Shown here one piece after another: positions 1 through 8,791 of a stretch of 64,000 nucleotides of DNA (within the stretch, counting starts at the first letter, position 1; every line of letters starts with the position of its first letter). The DNA lies in NCBI RefSeq assembly GCF_001544875.2, contig NZ_FCOA02000001.1, forward strand, positions 124,001-188,000. Reading direction: 5' to 3'. Both the position numbers and the translations under genes were made by a program. This DNA is from Caballeronia hypogeia (GTDB lineage: Bacteria > Pseudomonadota > Gammaproteobacteria > Burkholderiales > Burkholderiaceae). Under the pieces are notes generated by a model that made no database searches, was not told where the DNA came from, and saw nothing but the letters and a program-made list of their open reading frames with translations.

Positions 1-282
1 GCGGCGGAAATTGGGGCGTCGAAGGCATTTTCAAGCCTTCGGGACGAATTTTTCGGACTTTATTCAGTGGCTTGCGCGTACGCGAAACAGCCGGTAACAC
101 ACACCTCGCGCCGCCCTGCAGATTCAGATTGAGGGAAAGCCCTGACTCGCCTAAACTTCGTTCAAGCATCGCAGGACGCACGTTTACCCTAATCCTACGA
201 ATGCTTCAATCCGCTTACAGCGCATGCCCGTTTCCTGACCCGGCCACTTCCCGACCGGGCAAACCCGTTCTCCGGGGGTACC
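1..282. other. Left-edge non-coding stretch
   Basis: I see no convincing gene here. A hairpin with 7-bp arms (20-26 and 35-41) is followed by a short T-rich stretch (49-53) and could be the terminator of a plus-strand gene lying left of the window. The remainder would hold the promoter of the small ORF at 283. Confidence 0.35.
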
Positions 283-444
283 ATGAAACTGACCTTTGCT
301 ATCGCGGTGGTCGCCCTGGTACTCGTCGCGGGAACGACCACAATCTGCATGTCCGGCGCCGTGACCGACCGTAACACCGAGTACGGGGGCGTACACGCGA
401 CCATGGAACAGTTCTTTAATCCGAACCAGCAAATTTGTCGATGA
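283..444 (+). CDS. Small secreted or membrane-anchored hypothetical protein
   Basis: This is a 53-residue ORF. Its N-terminus has one lysine followed by about 13 hydrophobic residues (residues 4-16), typical of a signal peptide or a single membrane anchor. The remaining ~30 residues are polar and include Cys22 and Cys52. A G-rich stretch lies just upstream of the ATG, but spacing is short for a ribosome-binding site. It converges on hslR and overlaps its stop end by 29 bp. I do not recognise the family. The clean signal-like segment is the main reason to call it a gene; a chance ORF cannot be excluded. Confidence 0.45.
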   Translation: MKLTFAIAVVALVLVAGTTTICMSGAVTDRNTEYGGVHATMEQFFNPNQQICR

Positions 445-823
445 CGCGCCGGTCCCGCTTCGTCGGCCTGCCCTGCAAGCCGGCAGCAGGTTCACGGAAG
501 TTCTTGCGGCGCTCGGCTTCGGCCAGGCGCTTCCCGCGCCCTTCCTCGGTTTCGGCATAGAGCGTCTGCGCGACGCTCGCCGGGCCGCGCACGTCGCAAA
601 TACCCAGCACTTCCACCTGCCACACGAGCCGCTCGATATCGATCTCGACGATATCGCCCACACGAACGTCCTTCGACGGCTTCACATTTGCGCCGCCGAT
701 CTTCACGCGACCCTTTTCCACCGCGTCGCTCGCGAGCGAACGCGTCTTGAAGAAACGCGCTGCCCACAGCCATTTATCGATGCGCAAACGCGCGCCGGGT
801 TCCGTCGAAATCTTGTAGTTCAT
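416..823 (-). CDS. hslR: Heat-shock protein 15-type S4 RNA-binding protein
   Basis: This is a 135-residue protein with an S4 RNA-binding domain near the N-terminus (about residues 13-70, beginning RIDKWLWAARFFKTRS). The C-terminal third is strongly basic. This matches Hsp15/HslR, which binds stalled 50S subunits carrying a nascent chain and helps recycle them. The length agrees with the family (about 130 residues). It lies just downstream of hemH on the same strand (25-bp gap), so co-transcription is likely. Heat-shock induction is known for the E. coli protein but I see no sigma-32 promoter immediately upstream. Confidence 0.93.
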   Translation of the reverse strand: MNYKISTEPGARLRIDKWLWAARFFKTRSLASDAVEKGRVKIGGANVKPSKDVRVGDIVEIDIERLVWQVEVLGICDVRGPASVAQTLYAETEEGRGKRLAEAERRKNFREPAAGLQGRPTKRDRRVIDKFAGSD

Positions 824-848
824 GGGTCAATGCTGGTTGAAGCCGGGC

Positions 849-1916
849 TCACGCCACCGCCGTGAGCGGCTGGACGGTCTGCACAGGCCAGCCCTGCAGA
901 TGCTGCGCCGCAATCTCGCCAAGCGCCTTGATCCACGCCGGCGACGCGTTCAGGCAGGGAATCCGGTGGAAATGCCTGCCGCCCGCCTTCAGAAATTCGT
1001 CGCGCACCTCGATGCCGATTTCCTCGATCGTCTCGAGACAATCCGCCGTGAAACCGGGACAAAACACGTCCACGCGCCCGACGCCTCCCGCACCTAGCTC
1101 CGCGAGGGTCGGTGCGGTGTACGGCTGAAGCCACTCGGCTTTACCGAAACGCGACTGGAAGGTCACGCGGCACTCCACCGGCGTAAGGCCGAGCGCGGCG
1201 GTCAGCAGCGAGCCGGTCAGCTGGCACTGGTCGTGATACGGGTCGCCCAGGTCCATGGTGCGCTTCGGCACGCCGTGAAAACTCAGCACGAGCTTGTCGC
1301 CGGCGGCGAAATCCGGTGCACCGTGATGCCGCCAGTAATCGCGCACCTGCTCGGCGAGCGCGCCGATATACGCCGGATGATCAGCGTAGTGACGGATCGT
1401 GCGGATTTCCGGCTGGTTACGCACACGCCTGAGCGCCGTGAAAGCGTCGTCGAACGCGGTGGCTGTGGTGGACGACGAATATTGCGGATACATGGGCAGC
1501 AGCAGGATGCGATCGGCGCCCTCGAGCTTCAGTTGATTGAGCATCGCGCCAATGCCGGGCGTGCCGTAGCGCATCGCGTAGTCGACGATCACGTGATAGT
1601 CGTTTGCCGCGAACAGCCGCCGCAAGCCCTCGACCTGTCGCACCGTGAACACGCGCAGCGGCGAACCTTCGGGCATCCAGACCTGCGCATATTTCTTCGC
1701 CGACGCGCGGCCGCGCAACGGCAAAATCAGCCCGCGCAAGATGATTTGCCAGACAAACGAAGGAATCTCGACGACCCGCGGGTCGGACAGAAACTGCGCC
1801 AGATACTTGCGCACGGCCCGCGGCGTAGGCGCGTCCGGCGTGCCGAGATTGATCAGCAGCACCGCGACGCGATGCGAAGCGCTGGGCTGCGACGGCAACT
1901 CGAGGTCGAAACGCAT
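849..1916 (-). CDS. hemH: Ferrochelatase
   Basis: HemH inserts Fe2+ into protoporphyrin IX, the last step of haem synthesis. The 355-residue product carries the N-terminal [12 protein letters not shown] motif and the active-site histidine in [10 protein letters not shown] (about residue 215). The frame stays open to an upstream ATG at 1961, but that ATG lies inside a perfect TATAAT hexamer (1960-1965, minus strand), so the ATG at 1916 is the more likely start and gives the usual family length. It precedes hslR on the same strand. Confidence 0.95.
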   Translation of the reverse strand: MRFDLELPSQPSASHRVAVLLINLGTPDAPTPRAVRKYLAQFLSDPRVVEIPSFVWQIILRGLILPLRGRASAKKYAQVWMPEGSPLRVFTVRQVEGLRRLFAANDYHVIVDYAMRYGTPGIGAMLNQLKLEGADRILLLPMYPQYSSSTTATAFDDAFTALRRVRNQPEIRTIRHYADHPAYIGALAEQVRDYWRHHGAPDFAAGDKLVLSFHGVPKRTMDLGDPYHDQCQLTGSLLTAALGLTPVECRVTFQSRFGKAEWLQPYTAPTLAELGAGGVGRVDVFCPGFTADCLETIEEIGIEVRDEFLKAGGRHFHRIPCLNASPAWIKALGEIAAQHLQGWPVQTVQPLTAVA

Positions 1917-1959
1917 AGGAACGGGCGGGCTGAGAAAAGGCGTCGAAAAGGTGAGGACC

Positions 1960-1965
1960 ATTATA
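1960..1965 (-). promoter_or_regulatory. Candidate -10 box of hemH
   Basis: TATAAT on the minus strand, 44 bp before the chosen hemH ATG. The -35 region is poor, so the assignment rests on the hexamer and its position. It argues against the longer hemH start at 1961. Confidence 0.45.
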
Positions 1966-2050
1966 GCGGCGGCCTCGAAAACGCATCATTGGCCGAATGG
2001 CCTAGTGGCGCGGCCGTGTCCGGCGCGCCAAGATAGACCTGAATGCAGCG

Positions 2051-3067
2051 CTATTGATGGCTGAGCGACATCGAGAGCAGGCGCGCTGTGATATCGACAA
2101 TCGGGATCACGCGGTTGTAGGCCATGCGCGTCGGACCGATCACACCGAGCGTGCCGACGATCTTCCCATTGACTTCGTACGGCGCCGTCACGACGCTCAT
2201 TTCCTCGATCGGCACGAGGTTCGACTCGCCGCCGATGAAAATCTGCACGCCTTGCGCGTGACTCGATACATCCAGCAATTGCAGGAGGGAGGTCTTTTGG
2301 TCGAACAGGTCGAAAAGCTTGCGCAAGCGCGCCATGTCGGAGGAAAGGTCCGCTACTTCGAGCAGATTGCGCTCGCCGGAAATCAGCACGGTGTCGGTGG
2401 GGTCCGTCTCGGCCGTGCTCGCGACCACGGCCGCCTGCATGAGCGCGGTCATGTCGCCGCGCAACTGGTCGATTTCCTCGCGCAGACGGCGGCGCACCTC
2501 GTCGAAAGACAGGCCCGCGAAATGCGCGTTGATGTAATTGGAGGCCTCGACGAGCTGGGCGGGCGAATAGTCGCGCTGCGTGGCCATCATGCGGTTCTGC
2601 ACGTCGCCTTCGGGCGTCACGATGATCAGCAGAATGCGCTTGTCCGAAAGCCGCATGAATTCGATCTGCCGGAACATGTGGCTGCGGCGCGGCGTGAGCA
2701 CGACGCCCGCGAACGACGACAGGCTGGACAGCACGCTCGCGGCCGCCGCGACGATCTTCTGCGGCTCCTCGCCCTGCAGGCGGGTCTTGACCGCCGTTGT
2801 CATCGCTTCGTCTTGCGGGGCTTCCACAGTCAGCATGGTGTCGACGAAGAGCCGATAACCGCGCGGCGTGGGAATGCGGCCCGCAGAGGTATGCGGACTG
2901 GCGACGAGCCCGAGCTCCTCGAGATCCGACATGACGTTGCGGATCGTCGCGGGGCTCAGTTCGAGACCGGAATGACGTGATAACGTGCGCGAACCGACCG
3001 GCTGACCTTCGGCGATGTAGCGCTCGATCAACGTTTTGAGGAGGGTTTGTGCACGTGGGTCTAGCAT
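2051..3067 (-). CDS. hrcA: Heat-inducible transcription repressor HrcA
   Basis: HrcA represses class I heat-shock genes (groE, dnaK) by binding CIRCE operators. The 338-residue protein begins with the typical winged-helix region ([20 protein letters not shown], then GSRTLSR and [16 protein letters not shown], residues ~25-55), followed by the long GAF-like regulatory domain. Length is normal. It is divergent from nadK across 186 bp. I found no CIRCE inverted repeat in this gap, so autoregulation through CIRCE is not supported here. Confidence 0.95.
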   Translation of the reverse strand: MLDPRAQTLLKTLIERYIAEGQPVGSRTLSRHSGLELSPATIRNVMSDLEELGLVASPHTSAGRIPTPRGYRLFVDTMLTVEAPQDEAMTTAVKTRLQGEEPQKIVAAAASVLSSLSSFAGVVLTPRRSHMFRQIEFMRLSDKRILLIIVTPEGDVQNRMMATQRDYSPAQLVEASNYINAHFAGLSFDEVRRRLREEIDQLRGDMTALMQAAVVASTAETDPTDTVLISGERNLLEVADLSSDMARLRKLFDLFDQKTSLLQLLDVSSHAQGVQIFIGGESNLVPIEEMSVVTAPYEVNGKIVGTLGVIGPTRMAYNRVIPIVDITARLLSMSLSHQ

Positions 3068-3241
3068 GGGGAAATTTTAGCTCAACGAGTCGGATGGCGG
3101 CCAGCCGCGCCGCGTGCGCTGCGTTCAACGTCCGCTCCATTCTAGCGAGAAACAACGCGCGCGCTGGTGCGGCGTCGCGAGGCTCCGGCGCGGCGCTCCC
3201 GCGCGTCATCGCCCACGGTTCTTTTCGCTCTCTGACTATGG

Positions 3242-3247
3242 TGTAAT
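3242..3247 (+). promoter_or_regulatory. Extended -10 of nadK, predicted leaderless start
   Basis: TGTAAT preceded by TG with one base between (extended -10). Six bases separate the hexamer from the nadK ATG, so transcription would begin at or next to the A of the start codon. No Shine-Dalgarno sequence is present upstream. Confidence 0.45.
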
Positions 3248-3253
3248 GCCGGC

Positions 3254-4150
3254 ATGGAAATTGGCCAATTCAAGACCGTCGCGCTCGTAGGGCGCACCAA
3301 CACGCCAGGCATCGAGGCGCCGCTGAGAGCGCTCGCCGATCTCCTCGGCAGCCAGGGCTTCGAAGTCGTCTTCGAGGCGGGCACCGCGAAGGATGTCGGC
3401 GTGACGGAATTCCCGGCGCTTTCCATCGCCGAAATGGGCGCGCGCGCGGATGTCGCGATCGTGCTCGGCGGCGACGGCACCATGCTCGGCATCGGCCGGC
3501 AGCTCGCGCCGTACAAGACGCCGCTGATCGGCGTGAATCACGGGCGGCTCGGCTTCATCACCGACATTCCGCTGAAGGCCATGCGCGAGATCGTGCCGCA
3601 AATGCTCGCCGGCCAGTTCGAGCGCGAGGAGCGCAGCCTGCTCGAAGCGCGCATCGTGCGCGACGACAAACCCATCTATCACGCGCTCGCGTTCAACGAC
3701 GTGGTGGTGAACCGCAGCGGCTTCTCCGGGATGGCGGAACTGCGCGTCTCAGTGGACGGCCACTTCATGTACAACCAGCGCTCGGACGGTCTGATCGTCG
3801 CAACGCCGACCGGTTCGACCGCCTACGCGCTGTCCTCCGCGGGGCCGATTCTGCATCCGCAACTGGGCGGCTTCGTGCTCGTGCCGATCGCGCCGCATTC
3901 GCTTTCCAACCGTCCGATCGTGCTGCCCGACGATTCCAAGGTCACCATTCAGATCATCGGCGGGCGCGACGTGAACGTGAACTTCGACATGCAGTCGTTC
4001 ACCGCCGTCGAGCTGAACGACGCCATCGAGGTGCGGCGCTCCAAGCACACGGTGCCGGTGCTGCATCCGGTCGGCTACAGCTCGTACGCCACGCTGCGCA
4101 AGAAGCTGCACTGGAACGAGCATCCGTCGCAGGACTCGTCCGCGCTCTGA
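3254..4150 (+). CDS. nadK: NAD kinase
   Basis: NadK phosphorylates NAD+ to NADP+ with ATP or polyphosphate. The 298-residue protein has the diagnostic GGDGTMLG motif (residues 72-79), the FNDVVVNR segment and the glycine-rich [15 protein letters not shown] loop of the family. The start is an ATG with no Shine-Dalgarno but a well-placed extended -10 six bases upstream. recN follows after 40 bp and probably shares its transcript. The order hrcA/nadK-recN is common in this bacterial group. Confidence 0.96.
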   Translation: MEIGQFKTVALVGRTNTPGIEAPLRALADLLGSQGFEVVFEAGTAKDVGVTEFPALSIAEMGARADVAIVLGGDGTMLGIGRQLAPYKTPLIGVNHGRLGFITDIPLKAMREIVPQMLAGQFEREERSLLEARIVRDDKPIYHALAFNDVVVNRSGFSGMAELRVSVDGHFMYNQRSDGLIVATPTGSTAYALSSAGPILHPQLGGFVLVPIAPHSLSNRPIVLPDDSKVTIQIIGGRDVNVNFDMQSFTAVELNDAIEVRRSKHTVPVLHPVGYSSYATLRKKLHWNEHPSQDSSAL

Positions 4151-4190
4151 ACCGCACGAATATTCGCCAGAATTCCTTCCCGAAGCGTCC

Positions 4191-5843
4191 ATGCTCCGTC
4201 ATCTGTCCATTCGAGACTTCGTCATCGTCGCCACGCTGGATATCGATTTCGACCCAGGCTTCACGGTTTTTTCGGGTGAAACCGGCGCAGGCAAATCCAT
4301 TCTGATCGACGCCCTCGCGCTAACTCTCGGCGCCCGCGGCGACGCCAGCGTCGTGCGCACCGGCCAGCAGCGCGCCGACATCACGGCGGAATTCGACACG
4401 CATGCTCAAGTCGCGCGCTGGCTGGAGGAGCACGCGCTGTCGCAGGACAGCGATTCGGTGATGCTGCGCCGGGTGATCGATTCGGGCGGCCGCTCGCGCG
4501 CGTTCATCAACGGCACGCCCGCGACGCTCGGGCAACTGCGTGAAGTGGGCGAAATGCTCGTCGATATCCACGGCCAGCACGCTCACCAGTTGCTGATGCG
4601 GCCCGACGCGCAGCGCGAGCTCTTCGACACGCACGCGCAATTGCTCGACACGGCAAACGCGGTGAACCGCGCGTGGCGCACGTGGCGCGAAGCGCAGCAG
4701 GCAGTCGAAACCGCGCAAAGCCGCGATCGCGAATTGCAGCTGGAACGCGAGCGTCTTGCCTGGCAACTGAGCGAGTTCGACAAGCTCGCACCCCAGCCGG
4801 GCGAATGGGAAGAAGTGAGCGCGGAGCATCATCGGCTGTCGCATTCGGCGAGTCTCATCGACGGCGTGCAGGGCGCGCTCGGGGCGCTCTCCGAATCCGA
4901 CGAAGCGATGATCTCGCAGCTCGGCGCGATCATCTCGAAGGTGCGCAGCCTGGCCGACATCGACCCAGCGCTGACCGACGTGCTCGCGTCGCTCGAACCG
5001 GCGGAGATCCAGTTGCAGGAAGCGTCGTATTCGCTGTCGCACTACGCGCAGCGGCTGGAACTCGACCCGGACCGGCTCGCCCAGGTCGAAAAGCGCATGG
5101 AGCAATTGCATTCGACCGCGCGCAAGTTCCGCCTTCAGCCGGAAACGCTGCCCGAAGAACACGACGCGCGCCGCAAGCAACTCGCCGAACTCGACGCCGC
5201 CGCCGATCTCGACGCGCTCAACGCCGTCGCGGACAAGGCGAAGAACGCGTATCTCGAACAGGCCAAAGTGCTGTCGAAGGCGCGGGCCAAGGCGGCGAAG
5301 AATCTGTCGAAGGCCGTCACCGAAGGTATGCAGGAATTGTCGATGGCGGGCGGCAGCTTCGAAGTCGCGCTCGTGCCGCTCGCCGAAGGCGGCGCGAACG
5401 GGCTGGAGCAGATCGAATTCCGCGTCGCGGGTCATGCGGGCGTCGCGCTCAGGCCGCTCGCGAAAGTCGCCTCGGGTGGCGAACTGGCGCGTATCAGTCT
5501 CGCGCTCGCCGTGATCGCCAGCACCGCAAGCCCCACGCCCACGCTGATCTTCGACGAAGTGGACACGGGCATCGGCGGCGGCGTCGCGGAAGTGGTCGGG
5601 CGGCTGTTGCATCAGCTCGGGCGCGATCGTCAGGTATTGTGCGTCACGCACTTGCCGCAAGTGGCCGCGCGCGGCGATCAGCACTTTCAGGTCGCGAAGT
5701 CTCCGGACGACACCGGCGGCACCGTCAGCACCGTCACGCCGCTCGACAAGTCGAAGCGCATAGAGGAAGTCGCGCGCATGCTCGGCGGCCTGGAAATCAC
5801 CGCGACCACGCGCAAGCACGCGAAGGAAATGCTGGCGGCCTGA
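4191..5843 (+). CDS. recN: DNA repair protein RecN
   Basis: RecN is an SMC-like ATPase acting in double-strand-break repair. The 550-residue protein has the Walker A GETGAGKS (29-36), a long helical middle region rich in Glu, Gln and Leu, and the C-terminal signature ASGGELARISLALAV followed by LIFDEVDTGIGGG (Walker B). Length matches E. coli RecN (553). The 40-bp gap from nadK contains no CTGT-N8-ACAG LexA box, so direct SOS control at this position is not evident. It converges on glnE with only 3 bp between stop codons. Confidence 0.96.
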   Translation: MLRHLSIRDFVIVATLDIDFDPGFTVFSGETGAGKSILIDALALTLGARGDASVVRTGQQRADITAEFDTHAQVARWLEEHALSQDSDSVMLRRVIDSGGRSRAFINGTPATLGQLREVGEMLVDIHGQHAHQLLMRPDAQRELFDTHAQLLDTANAVNRAWRTWREAQQAVETAQSRDRELQLERERLAWQLSEFDKLAPQPGEWEEVSAEHHRLSHSASLIDGVQGALGALSESDEAMISQLGAIISKVRSLADIDPALTDVLASLEPAEIQLQEASYSLSHYAQRLELDPDRLAQVEKRMEQLHSTARKFRLQPETLPEEHDARRKQLAELDAAADLDALNAVADKAKNAYLEQAKVLSKARAKAAKNLSKAVTEGMQELSMAGGSFEVALVPLAEGGANGLEQIEFRVAGHAGVALRPLAKVASGGELARISLALAVIASTASPTPTLIFDEVDTGIGGGVAEVVGRLLHQLGRDRQVLCVTHLPQVAARGDQHFQVAKSPDDTGGTVSTVTPLDKSKRIEEVARMLGGLEITATTRKHAKEMLAA

Positions 5844-5846
5844 GCG

Positions 5847-8645
5847 TCAGGCGTCGGCCGCCACCGCGAACACCCGCTCCCACAACGCCGTCACCGCGTC
5901 GCGCTCGGTCTGAACCGCCGAAGGATCGACGCGCGCCTTCTCCATGCCGTCGAGCCGCAGCGTGTGCTGCAGCTTGCGATAGTGCCGGTACGCCGCGCCG
6001 ATCGCATCGGCCTCTTCTTCCGCGATCAGACCGCTCTGCGCCGCGATCTTGAGCAGCGTGATATTGCCCGCGTTGCGCAAAAACTCCCGATGTTCGCGCG
6101 CGTGCAGCAGCACCCAGTACTGCACGATGAATTCGATATCGACCATGCCGCCGCGATCGTGCTTCAGATCGAACAACTCGCTGTGATTCGGATGGCCGTC
6201 GGCGACGCGCTGGCGCATCGACACGATCTCGCGCCCGAGCGTGGCCGCGTCGCGTTCCATCACGAGCACGTCGGCGCGGATCGCCTCGAACTGCGCGCCG
6301 ATTTCGGCATCGCCCGCGCTGTATCGCGCGCGAGAGAGCGCCTGATGTTCCCAGACCCACGCCGTGTTCGCCGCGTCGCCTTCGCGAATCTGATAGCGGC
6401 GGAAGGATGCGAGATCGGTCACGAGCAGGCCCGATTCGCCGTTGGGCCTCAGCCGCAGATCGACATCGAACAGCGTGCCCGCGCCCGTGGCCGCCGTGAG
6501 CCAGGTGATGAGACGGCGCGTGAACATCGCGTAGATGTCGGAGGCGGAATCGTCGGGGTCGTCGTAGAGGAAGATCAGATCGAGGTCCGAGGCATAGCCC
6601 AGTTCCTTCCCGCCCAGCTTCCCATACGCGATGACCGAAAAGCGCGGCGTCTCGCGATGCCGCTTCGGAAACTGCTTCCAGACGGTCCGCACGGTCACGT
6701 CGAGCACGGCGTCGGCGAGTTCGGACAGCCGGTCGCTCACGTGCTCGACGGAAAGACGTCCGGCCAGATCGATCAGCAGAATGCGGAACACTTCGGCCTG
6801 ATGCGCGTGCCGCAGTAAATCCATCTGATGTTCCGCGTCCTCGTCGGCGTCGAGCCGCGCGAGCAGCGAGCGTTTGAACACCGCCCAGTCGAACGGGCTT
6901 GCGATGGCTTCATCGTCGAGCAATTCGTCGAGCAGTTGCGGATGGCGGATCAGGTAGCCCGCCGCCCAGCGCGACCCCGACAGCACGGAAAGGACGCGCT
7001 CCAGCGCCGCCGGATATTCGGTCAGCAGCGCGAGATACGCGCCGCGCTTGCTGACGGCTTCGAGCAGATCGAACAGACGCGTGATGGTGTCGCCGCGACG
7101 CGCGGCATCGACGGACCGCGCGGCTTCGAGCGCGCGCTGCGCGACGATGTCGAAGCGCTCGCGGCTCCGCGACGGCAAGCCCGCATAACGCGCCGAATTC
7201 CACACGCCCGTCAGGCGCGCAAGCACCGGCGCCGGGTCCGCGAAGCCGAGTTCCATGAGTCGCGCGGCGAGCTCTTCCTGCGCGGATTCATCCGCGAGCG
7301 CGCTGCTCCAGATCCACGACGCCGCCGAATCGTCCGCGACGCCGCAGCCACCCTCCCCGCTCACCTTGTCGGCGAAGATCGCGTCGAACTGCTGCTCGAC
7401 CAGCTCGCGATGCGCGTCGAGCTTTTGCATCAGCGCCGCGTAGTCCGCGAAGCCGAGCGACTGCGCGAGCAGCGCGCGTTCGTCGTCGGCGACGGGCATC
7501 GCGTGCGTCTGCGCGTCGTTGCGATATTGCAGGCGATGCTCGACCGTGCGCAGGAACAGATACGCGTCGGATAACGCCGCGCACACGTTCGGCGCGAGCA
7601 GGCCGTGCGCGGCCGCGCGATCGAGCACCGCGAGCGTCGGCCGAATGCGGAAATCCGCTGCCTGTCCGCCGCGAATCAACTGGAAGACTTGCGCGCTGAA
7701 TTCGATCTCGCGAATGCCGCCACGCCCGAGCTTGATGTCGTCGGCTTTATCGGGACGCATGGACGCGCGCCGCCGCGCTTCCTGGCGAATCTGCTGATGC
7801 AGCGAACGGATCGCGGCGATCACGCCGTAGTCGAGATAGCGCCGGTAGATGAACGGCGTCGCGATCGATTCGAGCTGCTTGACGAGGCGCTTCGCCGAAT
7901 CGCTGTGCGTCTCCGACACGAGCCGCCCCTTGATCCAGGCGTAGCGTTCCCATTCGCGGCCCTGCACGTAGAAATATTCCTCGAGCATGCCGAGGCTGCA
8001 CACGAGCGGACCGGAATCGCCGTTGGGCCGCAGCCGCATGTCGACGCGAAACACGTAGCCGTCCTGCGTGATCTCCGCGAGCGCGCCGATCAGGCGGCGG
8101 CCGAGCCGTGTGAAGAATTCCTGCGTCGTGAGCGGCGAGCGCGTGCCGCCCGAGGTTTCGCCATCGTCTTCATAGACGAAGATCAGATCGATGTCCGACG
8201 ACGCGTTCAGCTCGCGCCCGCCGAGCTTGCCCATGCCGACGACGCCGAGCGTGAGGCGCTCGCCGTTCGGCCCACGCGGTTCGCCGAACAGCACTTCGAG
8301 ATCCGCAGAAAGCACCGCGAGCGCGCGCTGCACGGTGACTTCGGCGAGATCCGTCATCGCGCCGGTGACTTCGGCGACGTCGGCCGCGCCGGCCAGATCG
8401 CGCTCCATCACCGTGCAGAACACGTCGGTGCGCAAGCGGCGCAGCGCGGTCTTGAGCGCGGCTTCATCGAGCACGCCGTTTTTGGCGCAGGGCGCGCAGT
8501 GCTCGTCGAGCCGCGCTTCGATCCATTCGCGCGTCACACGCGATTGCGCCCACTGCGCGACATCCGACGCCAGTTCGGGACGCGCCGCATACGCGCGCGC
8601 CGCATAGTTGGAATAGTTGGAACTGAGAAGAGTCGCGTCGGTCAT
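5847..8645 (-). CDS. glnE: Bifunctional glutamine synthetase adenylyltransferase/adenylyl-removing enzyme
   Basis: GlnE adds and removes AMP on glutamine synthetase in response to PII, controlling nitrogen assimilation. The 932-residue protein shows two nucleotidyltransferase domains. The N-terminal one (removing activity) has SSDIDLIFVYED near residue 155; the C-terminal one (adding activity) has ASDLDLIFLYDDP near residue 690. Each is followed by its conserved RLRPNGDSGP or RLRPNGESGL segment. Length agrees with the family (about 945). It is divergent from yhdP with 146 bp between. Confidence 0.96.
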   Translation of the reverse strand: MTDATLLSSNYSNYAARAYAARPELASDVAQWAQSRVTREWIEARLDEHCAPCAKNGVLDEAALKTALRRLRTDVFCTVMERDLAGAADVAEVTGAMTDLAEVTVQRALAVLSADLEVLFGEPRGPNGERLTLGVVGMGKLGGRELNASSDIDLIFVYEDDGETSGGTRSPLTTQEFFTRLGRRLIGALAEITQDGYVFRVDMRLRPNGDSGPLVCSLGMLEEYFYVQGREWERYAWIKGRLVSETHSDSAKRLVKQLESIATPFIYRRYLDYGVIAAIRSLHQQIRQEARRRASMRPDKADDIKLGRGGIREIEFSAQVFQLIRGGQAADFRIRPTLAVLDRAAAHGLLAPNVCAALSDAYLFLRTVEHRLQYRNDAQTHAMPVADDERALLAQSLGFADYAALMQKLDAHRELVEQQFDAIFADKVSGEGGCGVADDSAASWIWSSALADESAQEELAARLMELGFADPAPVLARLTGVWNSARYAGLPSRSRERFDIVAQRALEAARSVDAARRGDTITRLFDLLEAVSKRGAYLALLTEYPAALERVLSVLSGSRWAAGYLIRHPQLLDELLDDEAIASPFDWAVFKRSLLARLDADEDAEHQMDLLRHAHQAEVFRILLIDLAGRLSVEHVSDRLSELADAVLDVTVRTVWKQFPKRHRETPRFSVIAYGKLGGKELGYASDLDLIFLYDDPDDSASDIYAMFTRRLITWLTAATGAGTLFDVDLRLRPNGESGLLVTDLASFRRYQIREGDAANTAWVWEHQALSRARYSAGDAEIGAQFEAIRADVLVMERDAATLGREIVSMRQRVADGHPNHSELFDLKHDRGGMVDIEFIVQYWVLLHAREHREFLRNAGNITLLKIAAQSGLIAEEEADAIGAAYRHYRKLQHTLRLDGMEKARVDPSAVQTERDAVTALWERVFAVAADA

Positions 8646-8791
8646 TTAATGTTTGGCTCGCTCGTTGCTTGGTTCTTCGCTTCCGGTGACGCGCCCCGCG
8701 CACGCGCGCAGCAGCGCCGTCGTCCATAAGACGCCGTGTTACATTTCACCGTCTAACACACAAAACTACCATATCGCCCAACAGCCGCAGC

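Noticed and set aside
3068..3253. Possible CIRCE element upstream of hrcA
   Set aside because: Only TTAGCTC and a nearby GAGT are seen; the 9-bp inverted repeat with 9-bp spacing is absent.
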